Positions 38,710 through 50,757 of a stretch of 62,500 nucleotides of DNA are shown here, piece after piece; positions within the stretch are counted from its first letter, which is position 1, and each line of letters starts with the position of its first letter. The DNA is from Anaeromyces robustus (taxonomy: Eukaryota > Neocallimastigomycota > Neocallimastigomycetes > Neocallimastigales > Neocallimastigaceae): positions 27,501 to 90,000 of the forward strand of contig MCFG01000043.1 in NCBI GenBank assembly GCA_002104895.1, written 5' to 3'. Made by a program: the position numbers and the translations under genes. The notes under the pieces were generated by a model. The model searched no databases. It was not told the origin of the DNA and saw nothing but the letters and a program-made list of their open reading frames with translations.

Positions 38710-38954
38710 TATATTTATATTTAAATTATAATTTATATTTATATTTAAATTATAATTTCTAATTAATATTTTTTTTTTCATTCTCTTATCATTACTTTTT
38801 TTTTTTTATTTTTCAATATATTTATGAAAAAAAAAATTAGCTCTATTACTATTTGTATATAGGATCCTACACTAAATATATAAAGAAAACTATTGAAAAA
38901 ATCGATGATGAAGAAGTCGTTGATAAAGAAGTCGTTGATAAAGAAATGGTTTAA
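37688..38954 (+). CDS. LAPTM-like four-helix membrane protein, array member E
   Basis: Spliced CDS: 37688-37804, 37974-38087, 38352-38564, 38841-38954; 185 aa, phase-0 introns. The N-terminus has CSPLTCLCCC (Cys16, 21, 23-25) directly before helix 1, but lacks the FPKLG lead-in of most members. Helices lie at about residues 30-50, 58-76, 83-110 and 132-155. Exon 3 begins KNLKYMIQFLYVFFIYLLLK, very close to members F and G. Exon 4 reads LYYYLYIGSYTKYIKKTIE and is followed by a short internal duplication, EEVVDKEVVDKE, at the C-terminus, visible as a direct repeat in the DNA. The start is preceded by a tetranucleotide repeat, which may make expression variable. Function inferred only from fold resemblance. 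Confidence 0.85.
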
Positions 38955-41900
38955 AAAGTTTTAAAAAGAAAATCTAAAAAAAAAAAAAAAAAGAAAGAAA
39001 AAGAAAAAGAAAAAAAAATCTACAGTAAATAATAATAATAATAAAAAAAGATGTTTCAAATAATAATCCAAAAGATACTGTACTTTAATTAAAGTATTAT
39101 ACTATTAAAAAAAAAGAGTTATAATGAAATAATAATTAAAAATAATAATTAATAATTAATAATAATAATTAATAGTAATAATTAATAATTAATAGTAATA
39201 GGTAATAATTATTAATTATTATACATATAAAAATCTTTTTAATAGTATAGTATAATATTTTTTTTTTAAAAAAAAATGATTAAATAAACTATAATTATAT
39301 ATAATTATAATTTATAATTCTATAATTCTAATATCATTTCCATAAAAATAAAAATAGAAATTATTATATCATCATTAGTAACATTAGTAATGGAAGGATC
39401 TATGTTACACAAGGAGAATAATTTAAAAAATAAATAAATAATAAGCACAAATTCTTTTGTAATTCTTATTTATTGATTCTTTCATTTAAAAAAATATTAG
39501 AAAACTTTTTTTTTTTTTTTTTAACGAAATGAAATGAAAAGAAAAAAAAAATACAAAACAAAACAAAATAGAAAATATTTAAAGTAATAATAAATAGAAT
39601 TAAACAGAAAATATTTAAAGTAATAATAAATAGAATTAAACAGAAAATATTTAAAGTAATAATAAATAGAATAAATAAATAAAACAGAAAATAAATAAAT
39701 AAATATTTAAAATAAAAATAAAAATAATTATTTATAAATAATTCTTAATTGGAAGAGAATTAAATAAAAAATAGTTAAAATAAAGAATTCTTTTTTTTTT
39801 TTTTTATTAAAATACAATATTTATTTATAAAAAAAACAAGATTTATAATTCATAATAGAGTATTTATTTATACAAATATATAAATATTTTTTAATATTTA
39901 AAATAAAAAATAATTATTTAATTAATTAATATTATTATATATTTAAAATTAATCTGTTAATCCATTATCTTTTAAATATAAAATTTATTTCTTTTTTTTT
40001 TTTTTTAAATTTTAATTTAAATTAAACAAAATAAAAAGGATATATAAATATATATAAATATAAATATATAAATATATAAATATATAAATATATTTACATT
40101 ATCTTTCTTTAAAAATTAAAAAAGGTAATTAAAAAAAATTGTTTATTTTATTATTAGTAGTAGTAGTATTAATTAATTAATAAATAAGTAAATATGGTTA
40201 AAATCTTATAGTACCATTTATTATTTATTAACTCTATCCTATTAATAACCCAATATTCAAAGAATAACAAACATAAAAATATAAAAAACAAAATTCAATT
40301 TCTTTTATATAATTTCTTTTATATATAGGATTACATCAAATTATATCATAAATATAAAATAACAATAATAATAATTATAAAGAGTTATAAATATTATAAA
40401 GAGTTATAAATATTATGTCATGTTTAGTTGAATAAATTTTGATAAGAATATAACATGAAAAAAAAAAAATTTTTTTTTTATTTTTTTTATTTAATTAATT
40501 TATTTGTTTTTTTTGTTACACAAAAAAAACAAATAAATTAATTAAACCTAAAAATTTTTATTAAACCCTCCCTCCTTTTTTTTTTTATTATTTAATTTAA
40601 TTTATATTAATTTAAATTTAATTTATATTAAAAATTGATATTAAAAATTGATAATTAAAAATTTGATATTCATTTTCTAAGAATTAATCATATCATGTAA
40701 CAAAGAATGGTTCAGCATTTTAATGATAATTAATCAATAGAAAAGTAAAAAAAAAAAAAAAAAAAAATAAAAAAAAATAAAAAAAAATAAAATAAATAAA
40801 ATAACAATTAAATTTTTTAATTCAAAAAAATAAAATAAAATAAAAAAGGTGTTGTAAAATATATATATAAGATAAAATATTTTAAAAAAAAAATAGGATA
40901 TTTTTAACTGATGATGTTTCTATATCTAGAATTTAAATTAAATAAATCTTTTTTTTTGTATTAATTAATATTGAAATCTATTCCTTTTACCTTTTATAGT
41001 TTTTTTGAATTTATTATCTTTATTTAAAATAAATATTATTATAATAATATATAAAACCTAAGTATATGTTTAAAATATGGTATTTATTTATTTATTTATT
41101 CATTTTTTATTAATATTGAAATATGTATAAAACAACGCCTTAAAACTAAACAACTAAACAACTAAAAAATAAAATAAAATAATTATTTATTTATTTAACT
41201 TTTATTGATTTATTTATTTATTTATTTATTAATTGATTGATTGATGGATTTAAACTTTAATTAATGTCTAAAAAAATTTGTCATCTTGTCATCATTGATT
41301 CTAAGAACATATCTAGAACTTGGGTATTATAAATCATCAACAGATGAATTAATTATTAATACAATGAATATAAATTAAAATTATATATTATAATTATAAT
41401 GTATTATAGGATATATTATATGTTATATATATTAAATGAATAAGAATGAATAGTATTCTTTCATTATATTTCAAAATTTATTTTTTTTTTTTTAATATAT
41501 ACTTTGTAATTAAATATGAAATTTTACTTATTATTATTATGATAAACAGAAAATACCTAAACATTTTATATTTTATATATATTATAATTTATTTTATAAT
41601 TTATACTTTATATATTTTATAATATAATTTATAATTTATTTTATAATTTATTTTATATGTTTTATAATTTATTTAATTAAAATTTCAAAATTTTTTGTGT
41701 GTAACCTAAAATGTTATACAATATGGATCCCCTTTTTTTTTTATTTTATCTCCCTTATTTAAATAGTTGATAAAACAAAAAATCTCAACTTTATTTAATA
41801 ATTAAAATTTCAATTTTTTTTTATTACCAAAAAAAAAAAAAAAAGTTTCAAATTTTAATTAAAAAAAAAAAAAAAAAAAAAAGATTTCTTGCATAATTTT

Positions 41901-43347
41901 GAGGATAATAATAAAAATAAAAAATTAAAAAAAAAAAAAAACTTGGTTTTCATACATTAAAAAATTCATTTTAAAAAAAAAAAATTGTTGATAATTAAAG
42001 AAATGAAAATTATAATAATAATAATAATAATAAATAAAAAATAAATAAATAAATAAATAAATAAAAACAAATTTAAATTTAAATAAAAGTTTAAATATAT
42101 TAAATGATATTTGTAAACTATTGTAAAAAATATTTCAAAGAAATTATTCTTAGAAACTTTTTTTAAAATATCAATTATTTTCTTTTTTCATTTTATTTTA
42201 TATTATTTATCCTATAATTTATAATTTATGTATAAATGCTATTGTTCATCAAATCAATATATGTTTATCCTATTAAAAAATTATTAATTAAATAAAATAA
42301 AAATAAATAAATTATTGTTATACATATACATATATATATATATACATATATACATGTTTTCTGTCACATCACTTGAATTATTATTTAACAATAAATATAT
42401 TCATAAAAACTTTATTCAAAAAATAGAAAAAAAGAAAAATAGAAAAAAGAAAGAAAAAAAAACAGGAAATACAAAATGAATATTATTTTAATAATATGAA
42501 AAATGATAATTAAATATATAAGTTTTTAAAAAAACATAGTCATTCTTTTTACTTATTTATTTATTTATTTATTTTGAAAAAAAAAACTAATAAATAACAG
42601 AATTAGAAAATAATTTAAAAAAATATTCAATAATTTTTTATTTGTTTAATTTTCGGTTTTGAATTGTTTTTTTTTTTTTTTTTCATCTTTTTTAATTATT
42701 AAAAAGAAGTATTTCTTAATTTTCTTCTAGTATTTTTTTTTCTCTCTTTCTCTCATTTTATTAAAAATTCAATTAATAAATACAAAAAAAAAAAAAAAAA
42801 TACCAAAAAAAGATACCAAAATAAAATAATAAATTTTTCATGGTAAATGCATTTGGTAATTTAATAATGATGGATATAATAATTTAATTAATAATTAAAT
42901 AATAAATTATATAAATAAATAATAAATAAATAATAATAAATAATTAATAATTAATAAATAAATATATTATATTATATTATATTATATTATAATTATTTTA
43001 TAACCTATTAAATATTAAAATATTATACAATATTTTGTATTTATTTTTTATTTTTTATTTTTTATTTTTAAACTTTTTTTTTTTTTGGTTTTTCCTTTCT
43101 TTTATTTTTGTTCTTTAATTATAATTATAATTATAATTATAATTTTTATTTTAATTTTAATTGTATTATATATTATTAAATAGAACTAGACATTTTTTTT
43201 ATTATATAATAAAATAAAAAGAACAATAGTTAAATTTTATTTTATTTAAACATTTAATATATAGAATTATTAATAAATAAAACATAATTAATAATAATTA
43301 ATAGAATTTAAAAATTTTTTTTTTTTATATCTTATTTGATTAATCCA

Positions 43348-43379
<32 letters not shown>

Positions 43380-43923
43380 GGAAAAACCAATTTAATATAT
43401 TGATATATACACAGATATAAATTATATTTATATTTAAAATTATATATATAATATATTAATAATATAAATTTTATTTATATTATTTTATATTTTATAATTG
43501 TATTATTATATATTATAAATCGTTTTATATATATTTACAATTTATTATAATATATAATAATGCAGAAATATTTTTTAATTTATTATAAACAATTTGTGTA
43601 ACATTTGTACAACATTATATCAATACAATTAATAATTTAGGTTTGTAATCTAATTTTTTATAAAATATATTAATAATATATTGTATTTATATTAATATTA
43701 ATATTTTAATAATTATAAAGAAGAAAAAAAAAAAAAAAAAAAAAAAGATTATAAAAGATCAATATTTTTCTTTATATTTTATTTTTTTTTTTTTTTAATA
43801 ATAAAAATATTTTTACAAAAAAAAAATTTTTTGTAATAAATAAAAAAAAATATTTAAAATAATAAAAAATAAATAATTAATTATTAATAAATAATTAAAA
43901 AAAAATTATATTAATAAAATAAA
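38955..43923. other. Long intergenic region between array members E and F
   Basis: 5 kb with no intact gene. It contains a 36-bp tandem repeat (39570-39675) and a possible gene fragment at 41264-41378, where MSKKICHLVIIDSKN is followed in the next frame by YLELGYYKSSTDELII. A C-rich spot (CCCTCCCTCC) lies near 40566, and long homopolymers are common. Confidence 0.6.
39570..39675. repeat. 36-bp tandem repeat, about 3 copies
   Basis: The unit starts AGAAAATATTTAAAGTAATA and recurs at 39570, 39606 and 39642 with an exact 36-bp period. A degenerate fourth start lies near 39686. Confidence 0.9.
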
Positions 43924-44781
43924 ATGGCTGGAAGTAAAATAAAGATTCGTTTCCCAAATGTTGGAAAATGTATCTGCTGTTGCTGTTTAAGTGAAGATAC
44001 TTCTATGCAAGTTTGTTCAATTATAATGGCTGTAAGTAAATTAAAAATTATCATATATCAAAGTACATTGTAAAAGCTTTATTTTTTTTTAAAAAAAAAA
44101 ATAAACATAACATCAAAATAAATAATTAATGATATTTCTATTAATAACAATATTAATAAATAGTTATATTTATTATATGGAGCTTGGGCTTCTAGAAATG
44201 ATTTCTTTTCTTTAGTAACATATGGTGCTACATTTGTTTCTAATGTATTCTTTACCATTGGTCTTTTCCAAGTAAATATTAATATATAAATATATATTAA
44301 AGAAAAAAAAAAAAAAGAAAAAATTATTAATTAATTTTATAAAATATTATATAAATTTAATAGTCAAAACTTAACTACATGATCCAATACATTTATATTT
44401 ACTTAGTTTATTTAATTATAATGATAGTCTCTACTGTTTTTGCTTTATTAGTTGCTTTTGGTATTATGGGTTCTACATATAGCAGCAAAGCATACAATAG
44501 TATGGAAACCGAAGAAAAAGCTGTTGTCGGATTTAGTATAGGAATTGTTGTAGTAATGGTTGTCATTCCACTTTTCATTGAAGTAAGTATTAAATGAAAA
44601 AAAGAAAATATTAAATAGTTATATCTAAATAAAATAATTATAATATTAATAATTTTTACTTTTTAATATTATAATATAAAAGATTTATTATTATCTTGTT
44701 TGTGGTTCTTATGTCCAAGGTATTGAAAAAACTTTAGAAGATGAAGATTTCAACAGAGACTTAGAAGATGGAAAATATTAA
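43924..44781 (+). CDS. LAPTM-like four-helix membrane protein, array member F
   Basis: Spliced CDS: 43924-44031, 44164-44271, 44364-44582, 44683-44781; 177 aa, the shortest member, with very short introns (92-132 bp) and phase-0 junctions. The N-terminus reads RFPNVGKCICCCCLSEDTS (Cys16, 18-21). Helices lie at about residues 29-45, 50-70, 78-106 and 125-150. Exon 3 starts SKLNYMIQYIYIYLVYL. Exon 4 reads YYYLVCGSYVQGIEKTLED. Members F and G share SEDTS after the Cys cluster, the LYL-Y start of exon 2 and SKL at the start of exon 3, so they are the closest pair and probably a recent duplication. Exons are clearly richer in G+C than introns. Confidence 0.88.
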
Positions 44782-45301
44782 ATAACATAAAATAATAATT
44801 ATTATTATTATTATATAAGTAAATCTGATTATTTAATACGCAACTTCTCTCACTATTTTATTAATATATAAATTAAATAAATTTCTAAATAAATAGAAAT
44901 AATTTTAGAAAATAAAATAGAAATAAAAAATATATAAAATATAAAATATAAAATATAAATAAAAAATATTATATATAATATTTAAATTTATATATAAAAA
45001 AAATATTTTTAAAAATTAAATAATAATAAAAAATAAAAAATAAAAAATAAAAAATAAAAAATTAAAAATTAAAAATTAAAAAAAATATAAAAAAATTGTT
45101 TGAATATAATGATTTGATTTTTATTATTTTAAATGGTAATATACTTTTATATAATATATAAATATACTTTAATATATAGGGAATTAATATTCTATTAACT
45201 GTAATCTATTAATATCTAATATAATTAAATTAATTATTATAATTCTATAATAATAAGGAATATTAATTTTTTATATTAAAAAAAAAAAAAATAGAATAGA
45301 C

Positions 45302-45340
<39 letters not shown>

Positions 45341-45902
45341 TTTTTTTTTTGAGCATTATATTTTATATATAATATATAATATATATCATCTATCATAGAT
45401 CATATATAATATATTTCGAAAATAATGCAAAAAAAAAAAAAAAAATACTCCCTTAAAATAAAATAAAATAATAATAATACAAAATAAAATAAAAATAAAA
45501 TAAAATAATATATATATAATATATATAATATTTATTATGAAACATTATAAAAAATAATCTTAGAATATTCTTAAATAATATATAATTTAAAATGTATTTA
45601 TTTATTTAAAAATTATTTATTTATTTATTTATTTAAATATATATTTATTTATTTATTTATTTATTTATTTATTAATTACTTTTTAAAAAAATATATATAT
45701 ATATATATGTTTATATATTTATATTTTTATATAGATTTATTTATATACAAAATTTTCTGAAGCTGTCAAGTAAATTTCTGTTTTATTTTTCAATTTTACC
45801 ATGGAAGTGTATTCTCTTCCTTTAGTCTAAAAAAAAAAAAAAAAAAAAAATTTTCAATTTTACATTTCTATCTGATCTAGATAGAAAATTTTTTTTTTTT
45901 TA

Positions 45903-46122
45903 GATAGTCTTTATAATAGTTTAGTTAGGACCAGTAATAACCCTAGTGTGGATAATAGAATTAAAAATATTGTTAAGGGTTATAAAAATAGTAATAGTAT
46001 TAGGATTAGTAGTATAAGTAATATAGATATATTAGGTAATAAAAAAATAGTTAATAGGTATAGAATTTATATTTTTTTCAATTGGTAGAAGAGAATATGG
46101 TTTTAGTGATAGAATTAACAAT
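45903..46122. other. Coding-like or structured flank of the G+C-richer island
   Basis: The plus strand has a 61-codon open frame (45903-46085) containing NIVKGYKNSNSIRISS. The segment also holds an 8-bp inverted pair, ATAACCCT (45937-45944) with AGGGTTAT (45976-45983). The KGY run loosely recalls the end of the core-binding domain of transposon tyrosine recombinases, but this is weak. On the minus strand, left of this segment (about 45735-45826), a T-run and AG acceptor precede GREYTSMVKLKNKTEIYLTA and a stop. I cannot decide between a decayed mobile element and RNA flanking sequence. Confidence 0.25.
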
Positions 46123-46428
46123 AGTCCATACAAAAAGGAATGAGAATGTTTGTTTAAGTGTCAGACTGAATCTGGTATTTATTCAAAATCCCCATTCTTG
46201 TTGCGATCTGCGGCTCTATTGAATGATATCATGCCTGTTGTCTGTAAAAGACAACATATATTGTTCAATAAATTTAAAATCAACCTCTCCAAGGAACGTC
46301 AATGCTGATAACACAGTAGGACAGCCTAGTAGGGCAAATGCCGAATCCTATATTTCCGACCCTAGTGGAATAGGATAGATCAATTTTACTTTTAATTCTA
46401 TATTTTGAATTAAAGGCTTGTATGGATT
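46123..46428. ncRNA. Candidate structured non-coding RNA (about 305 nt), strand uncertain
   Basis: This is the most G+C-rich long stretch in the intergenic DNA of the window. Its ends pair: 46123-46133 with 46418-46428 (core TCCATACAA/TTGTATGGA, one G-U pair). Inside, in order: (1) ATGAGAATG (46140-46148) with CATTCTTGT (46193-46201), enclosing GTCAGA/TCTGGT (46160-46165/46171-46176); (2) TATTGAA (46217-46223) with TTCAATA (46264-46270), enclosing TGTTGTCT/AGACAACA (46236-46243/46249-46256); (3) ATCCTAT (46345-46351) with ATAGGAT (46370-46376), enclosing TCC/GGA. Helices are nested and do not conflict. I looked for hallmarks of U1, U2, U4-U6, U3, SRP, RNase P and MRP RNAs and saw none. Alternative: coding remnant of a mobile element, since the minus strand carries FLGEVDFKFIEQYMLSF without stops for about 40 codons. 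Confidence 0.4.
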
Positions 46429-46658
46429 TATTGTTTTTAAATATTTTTATACTACTTTTTTTTTTTTTTCCCTCCAGTATTATTTATTATTATCTATAAT
46501 ATTTTACTGGTTTTTTTTTATTTTTTTTTAGTATCATTTTTTTTTTTTTCATTATGTGTTTTTTTTATGATTAATGTATTTTAATATTTTAAATTCAATA
46601 AAGTTGACGTACAAATTGTGTGTCATAAAAAAAAATTTTTTTCAATTTTACTAAATAT

Positions 46659-46678
46659 GGGGGAGGGGGTGGAGGGAG
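46659..46678 (+). other. G-rich tract, possible G-quadruplex
   Basis: GGGGGAGGGGGTGGAGGGAG stands out in very A+T-rich DNA. The runs of 5, 5, 2 and 3 G could form a two-layer quadruplex. It lies about 230 bp right of the candidate RNA. Confidence 0.6.
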
Positions 46679-47000
46679 AGATTCTGAATAACAAGGTTGA
46701 ATTCACTAGTTAGTATCTTTAACACATTTTGTGTATATATTATATATTAAATAAAAATCAAAATCCAAATATTACTTTTATATGTAATTTTTAATTTTAT
46801 TAATTTATTATTTATTATTAAAAAAAAAAATTTTTTTTTATATGTATATGTATTTATATTAATATAACTATGTTTTTTTATTTTGTATTTTGTATCTTCT
46901 TTTGTTTATTTTATAATAAATATTATATTATTTTTTAAAAGAAAAATAAAATAAAATATTGTTTGATATATAATAATAAATAATCAAAATAATTTTATTT

Positions 47001-47047
47001 ACTCGACTAGTTCAATTAATAGAACGTTGAATTTCTTAATTTTTATC
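47001..47047 (+). pseudogene. tRNA-like 5' half (tRNA-Lys-like relic) running into poly(A)
   Basis: Bases 47001-47025 read ACTCGACTAGTTC, AATTAATA, AGAAC overlapping at the loop end, with D-stem GTTC (47010-47013) and GAAC (47022-47025) around an 8-nt loop. TA sits at the positions of tRNA residues 8-9. The following TTCTTAAT resembles the CTCTTAAT anticodon loop of tRNA-Lys(CUU), with one extra T. Differences from a typical tRNA-Lys 5' half (CTAGCTCAGTTGGTAGAGC) are nearly all C-to-T or G-to-A. The 3' half and T-arm are missing; a run of about 27 A follows at once. It is not a functional tRNA. Confidence 0.45.
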
Positions 47048-47546
47048 AAAAAAAAAAAAAAAAAAAAAAAAAAATAAAGTAAAAATATGAATTTTTAATA
47101 TTTAAAAATATATATATAATTTTTATTATTATTATTTTTCTTTTTTTTTGTTTTAAAATTGACAAACTTAAAATTATTATTATTATTAATTATTATAATT
47201 TTCAAATTTATGGTAAAAAAAAAAAAAAAAAAACAAATATTGATAAATTGTTAAAAAATCTTTAATTGGTAATTATTGTAAAAATGTCAAATAATTAATA
47301 AATAAACAATAATAAAATAATAATAATAAATAATAATAATAAATAATCCTAAAATGTAAATAACTTTAATTAATTTTAATATTAAAAAATAAAAAATAAA
47401 AAAATAAAAAAAATTTATAAGGAAAATTAATAAGGAAAATTAATATAAACATGTGACTTTATTATTATTTTTATTATTTTATAACTGCCACTTTTTATTA
47501 TGAAAGTATTATAAATTTATTATTTTAAATGTTTTTTAATAATTAA

Positions 47547-47607
47547 TTTATTTATTAATTTATTTATTTATTTATTAATTTATTTATTTATTTATTTATT
47601 TATTAAT

Positions 47608-47670
<63 letters not shown>

Positions 47671-47722
47671 TTAATTTATTTATTTATTTATTAATTTATT
47701 TATTTATTTATTTATTTATTTA
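47547..47722. repeat. (TTTA)n microsatellite
   Basis: Long TTTA tract with periodic AATT interruptions, intergenic before array member G. Confidence 0.9.
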
Positions 47723-47968
47723 TAATTATTAAATTATTATTAATAAAATTGACATATTTAAATAATAAAAATATAAAAAAAAAATTCATTTTTTTTTATA
47801 GGTATTAAAATTATTTAATCATGTATGGTTGCACAAAAAAAGTTTAATTTATACTAATTAATTTAATTCATAATCAATGAATTGTTTTTTTAATTTATTT
47901 TTTATTTTTTTTTTTCCTTTTTTTTTTTATATTTTATATTAAATAATTTTATTAAATTTTTTTTCTCA

Positions 47969-48019
<51 letters not shown>

Positions 48020-48293
48020 ACTATTAAAAAGTAATATAAATAATTGTAATGGCGACTTATTTTTTGAAAAGATAAAAAAATAAAAAAAAAACACATTAAA
48101 AAAAAACTTTTCTCATTTTTTATAAATTTTATATCTTATATATAAAATAGAATTAAATTATTATTATAATACATATATATATATTGCTTTTACATATATC
48201 TAATAAAGAATTAAAAGAAAAATAAAAATAATAATAATAAACTGGTTTTATTTTATTTATTAATATTAAAAAAAAAAAAAAGAAAAAAAAAAA

Positions 48294-49446
48294 ATGGACT
48301 TCAAAAAGAATTACAATAATAAAACAAAATCAAATTTTCCTAAACTTGGAAAGTGTATGTGTTGTTTCGGTTTATCAGAAGATACATCTGCTAAAGTTTG
48401 TTCAATTTCAATAGCTGTAAGTAAACTATATAATATTATATAATTATATATAATTTAAAAGTATTTATATAAATGTAATGTGATATAATATAATATAATA
48501 TTATTAATACTTTTAATAATATTATACATTCATAAAATAAAATATTTATTTAATTATAATAATAATATTATTAATAATAATAATAAATATTTTCAATATC
48601 TTTGTTGATAAAAAAAAATAGTTATATTTAATTTATTCATTAATTAAATCTGTGGAAGTTAGTGTCTTTTTTTCATTAATATATGGTGCTACTCTTATTT
48701 CTACTTTATTTTTAATTATTGGTCTTTTCAAAGTATGTAATAATAATAATAGAAATAATAATAGTAATAATAAGAAAAATGATAATAAACTATTTAAAAA
48801 TGAAATATAAAATACTTACTAATTAATTATTTTGATTATTTAATATTTTTAATTATTTAAAATAAATAAAAATAAAATAGTCAAAACTTTCTTTTATGAC
48901 ACAATTTATTTATGTTTATTTAGTTTATTTGATTTTAAAAACTTCAAGCATAATTATAATATGTTTGGGAGTATTTTTTTATGAAAAAAAAGGAGGATTT
49001 GATGAAATGCTTCAAGAACACAATATTGCTTTTTCTGAAAATAAAGTTGCTTTTAATATAGGTTTAATTTATGGTTTATTCGTATCTTATTTTCCATTAA
49101 TATTTGAAGTATGTATTTTTGTATTCCTATATTTAATAAATATACATAATAAATATATTATCATAGATTATCATATATTATTACATATATATAATTTTAA
49201 AAATAAAAAAAGAAAAGTATATATAAAAATTTATAAAATTTTTAAATATTAATTAATAAACTTTTTAATTTGATATATATAATTATAATAAAAACAAAAA
49301 CAAAAACAACAACAACAACAAAAAAAAAAACAAAAAAAAAGGTTTATTTCTACCTTGTTAATGGTTCATATATTGAAAGTATTGAAAAAACATTAGAACA
49401 AAAACTTTTAACAGATGTAGAAAATGATTTTACAAATATCGTTTAG
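48294..49446 (+). CDS. LAPTM-like four-helix membrane protein, array member G
   Basis: Spliced CDS: 48294-48416, 48622-48732, 48881-49108, 49342-49446; 188 aa, phase-0 introns. The N-terminus is KSNFPKLGKCMCCFGLSED (Cys21, 23, 24), the clearest form of the shared FPKLGKCxCC motif. Helices lie at about residues 34-52, 56-76, 85-112 and 136-162. Exon 3 starts SKLSFMTQFIYVYLVYLILK, and exon 4 reads VYFYLVNGSYIESIEKTLE, both nearly parallel to member F. Exon 3 stays open past its GTATGT donor in the genome, but the paralogues fix the splice. The tail is acidic and short (DVENDFTNIV). Predicted to be an endosomal or lysosomal membrane protein by family resemblance only. Confidence 0.87.
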
Positions 49447-50705
49447 AAACCTAAAAATACAAAAAATTTTTTTTTGTCTATAAAAGAATTATTTATTAAT
49501 ATAAATATTGCTTTCCCTTTATATATATATATATAATGCAATACAAAATAAGTAAAATGAAAAATATACCTAAAGAAAAAATAAGAAAAAAAAAAAAAAA
49601 AAGAAATGATAACACAAACCAAAATAGAATGAAAATATTATAAATATTATAAATAAAACGAAACAATAAAATAAATAATTATTTATTCAAAAGCAATTAA
49701 AATACAAAAATAAAAAAATAAAAAAAAAATTGAATAAAAAATATATATATTTATAAAAGTTAAAAATAATTAATATATTTTTAAATTATTAATAATATTA
49801 AATAATTTTTCTTTTAAAAAAAAAAATTATTTCATATTTCAAGATTTTATTCTATTTATAAAGATTTGAGTAGGAGAAAAGAGTTTTTAAAATATATATT
49901 ATATATATATACTATTTCAATTTTTGTCGTTGTTTTTTTTTTTCTTCATACACTAGTGCAAGGAAAAGTGAAAAAAAAAAAAAGGATTTATTAATGTTGA
50001 ATAATATAATATAATAATATTTTTTTATTTTTTTTTTTATTTTTTTTTTTAAAGTGAAATATATAACTAAAAGTTTTTTATTTTAAGAATGATTCAAAAG
50101 TAGAACGTACTCTCTCGAATTAAAAAAAAAAAATTTTTTTTTTTTTTTTTTACTTTTTATAGATATATATTATAGATAAGTTGTAAGTTTGTTATAACTG
50201 TTGTTTAATTTTAACCTTACTTTGTATTATTAAATATCAAATCATACAAGTGATTTTTAAGGACTTATTATTTTTTATACACACTACTGAAGAAATATAA
50301 TTTAAAAAAATTATTATCAAAAATTACAGTATTTAAAACCATGAAAGAAAAAAATATATATGTTTAAAGAAAAAAAAAATTATTATTTTATTTTATATAT
50401 TTGTTTAATTTTTGATGAACTTACTTTAAATTTATATTTATATATATATTTAAATTTCTTTTTTTTTATTTCTTCATAAAAAAATAAAAATAATCAGTGG
50501 TCTAAAAAAAATTATTGAAGTAAATTAATAACTAAAAAAAAAACAAAAAATTTCGAAAAAAAAGAAAAAAAAGAAAAGATTATTTATTAATTAATTGAAA
50601 TTGTTTTTTAAAAATTTTTTATTATTAAAAAAAATAATAATAAAGGTTTATTTTTTTTTTTTTTTTACTATAAATGAATATCTTTAATTAAAATATGGGT
50701 AGTTT

Positions 50706-50757
<52 letters not shown>

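Larger units (their letters stand above)
44782..48293. other. Intergenic region between array members F and G with a G+C-richer island
   Basis: 3.5 kb. The centre (about 45740-46430) is markedly less A+T-rich and holds the candidate structured RNA. A G-rich tract (46659-46678), a tRNA-like half (47001-47047) and a long (TTTA)n tract follow. The rest is homopolymers and AT microsatellites. Confidence 0.6.

Noticed and set aside
46123-46428. Identity of the structured island as RNase P, MRP, SRP, U3 or spliceosomal RNA
   Set aside because: The conserved sequence blocks of these RNAs were looked for on both strands and not found, so no class name is given.
50090-50125. tRNA D-arm-like sequence GATTCAAAAGTAGAAC
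   Set aside because: The stem pairs poorly and no anticodon or T-arm follows; similarity is at chance level.
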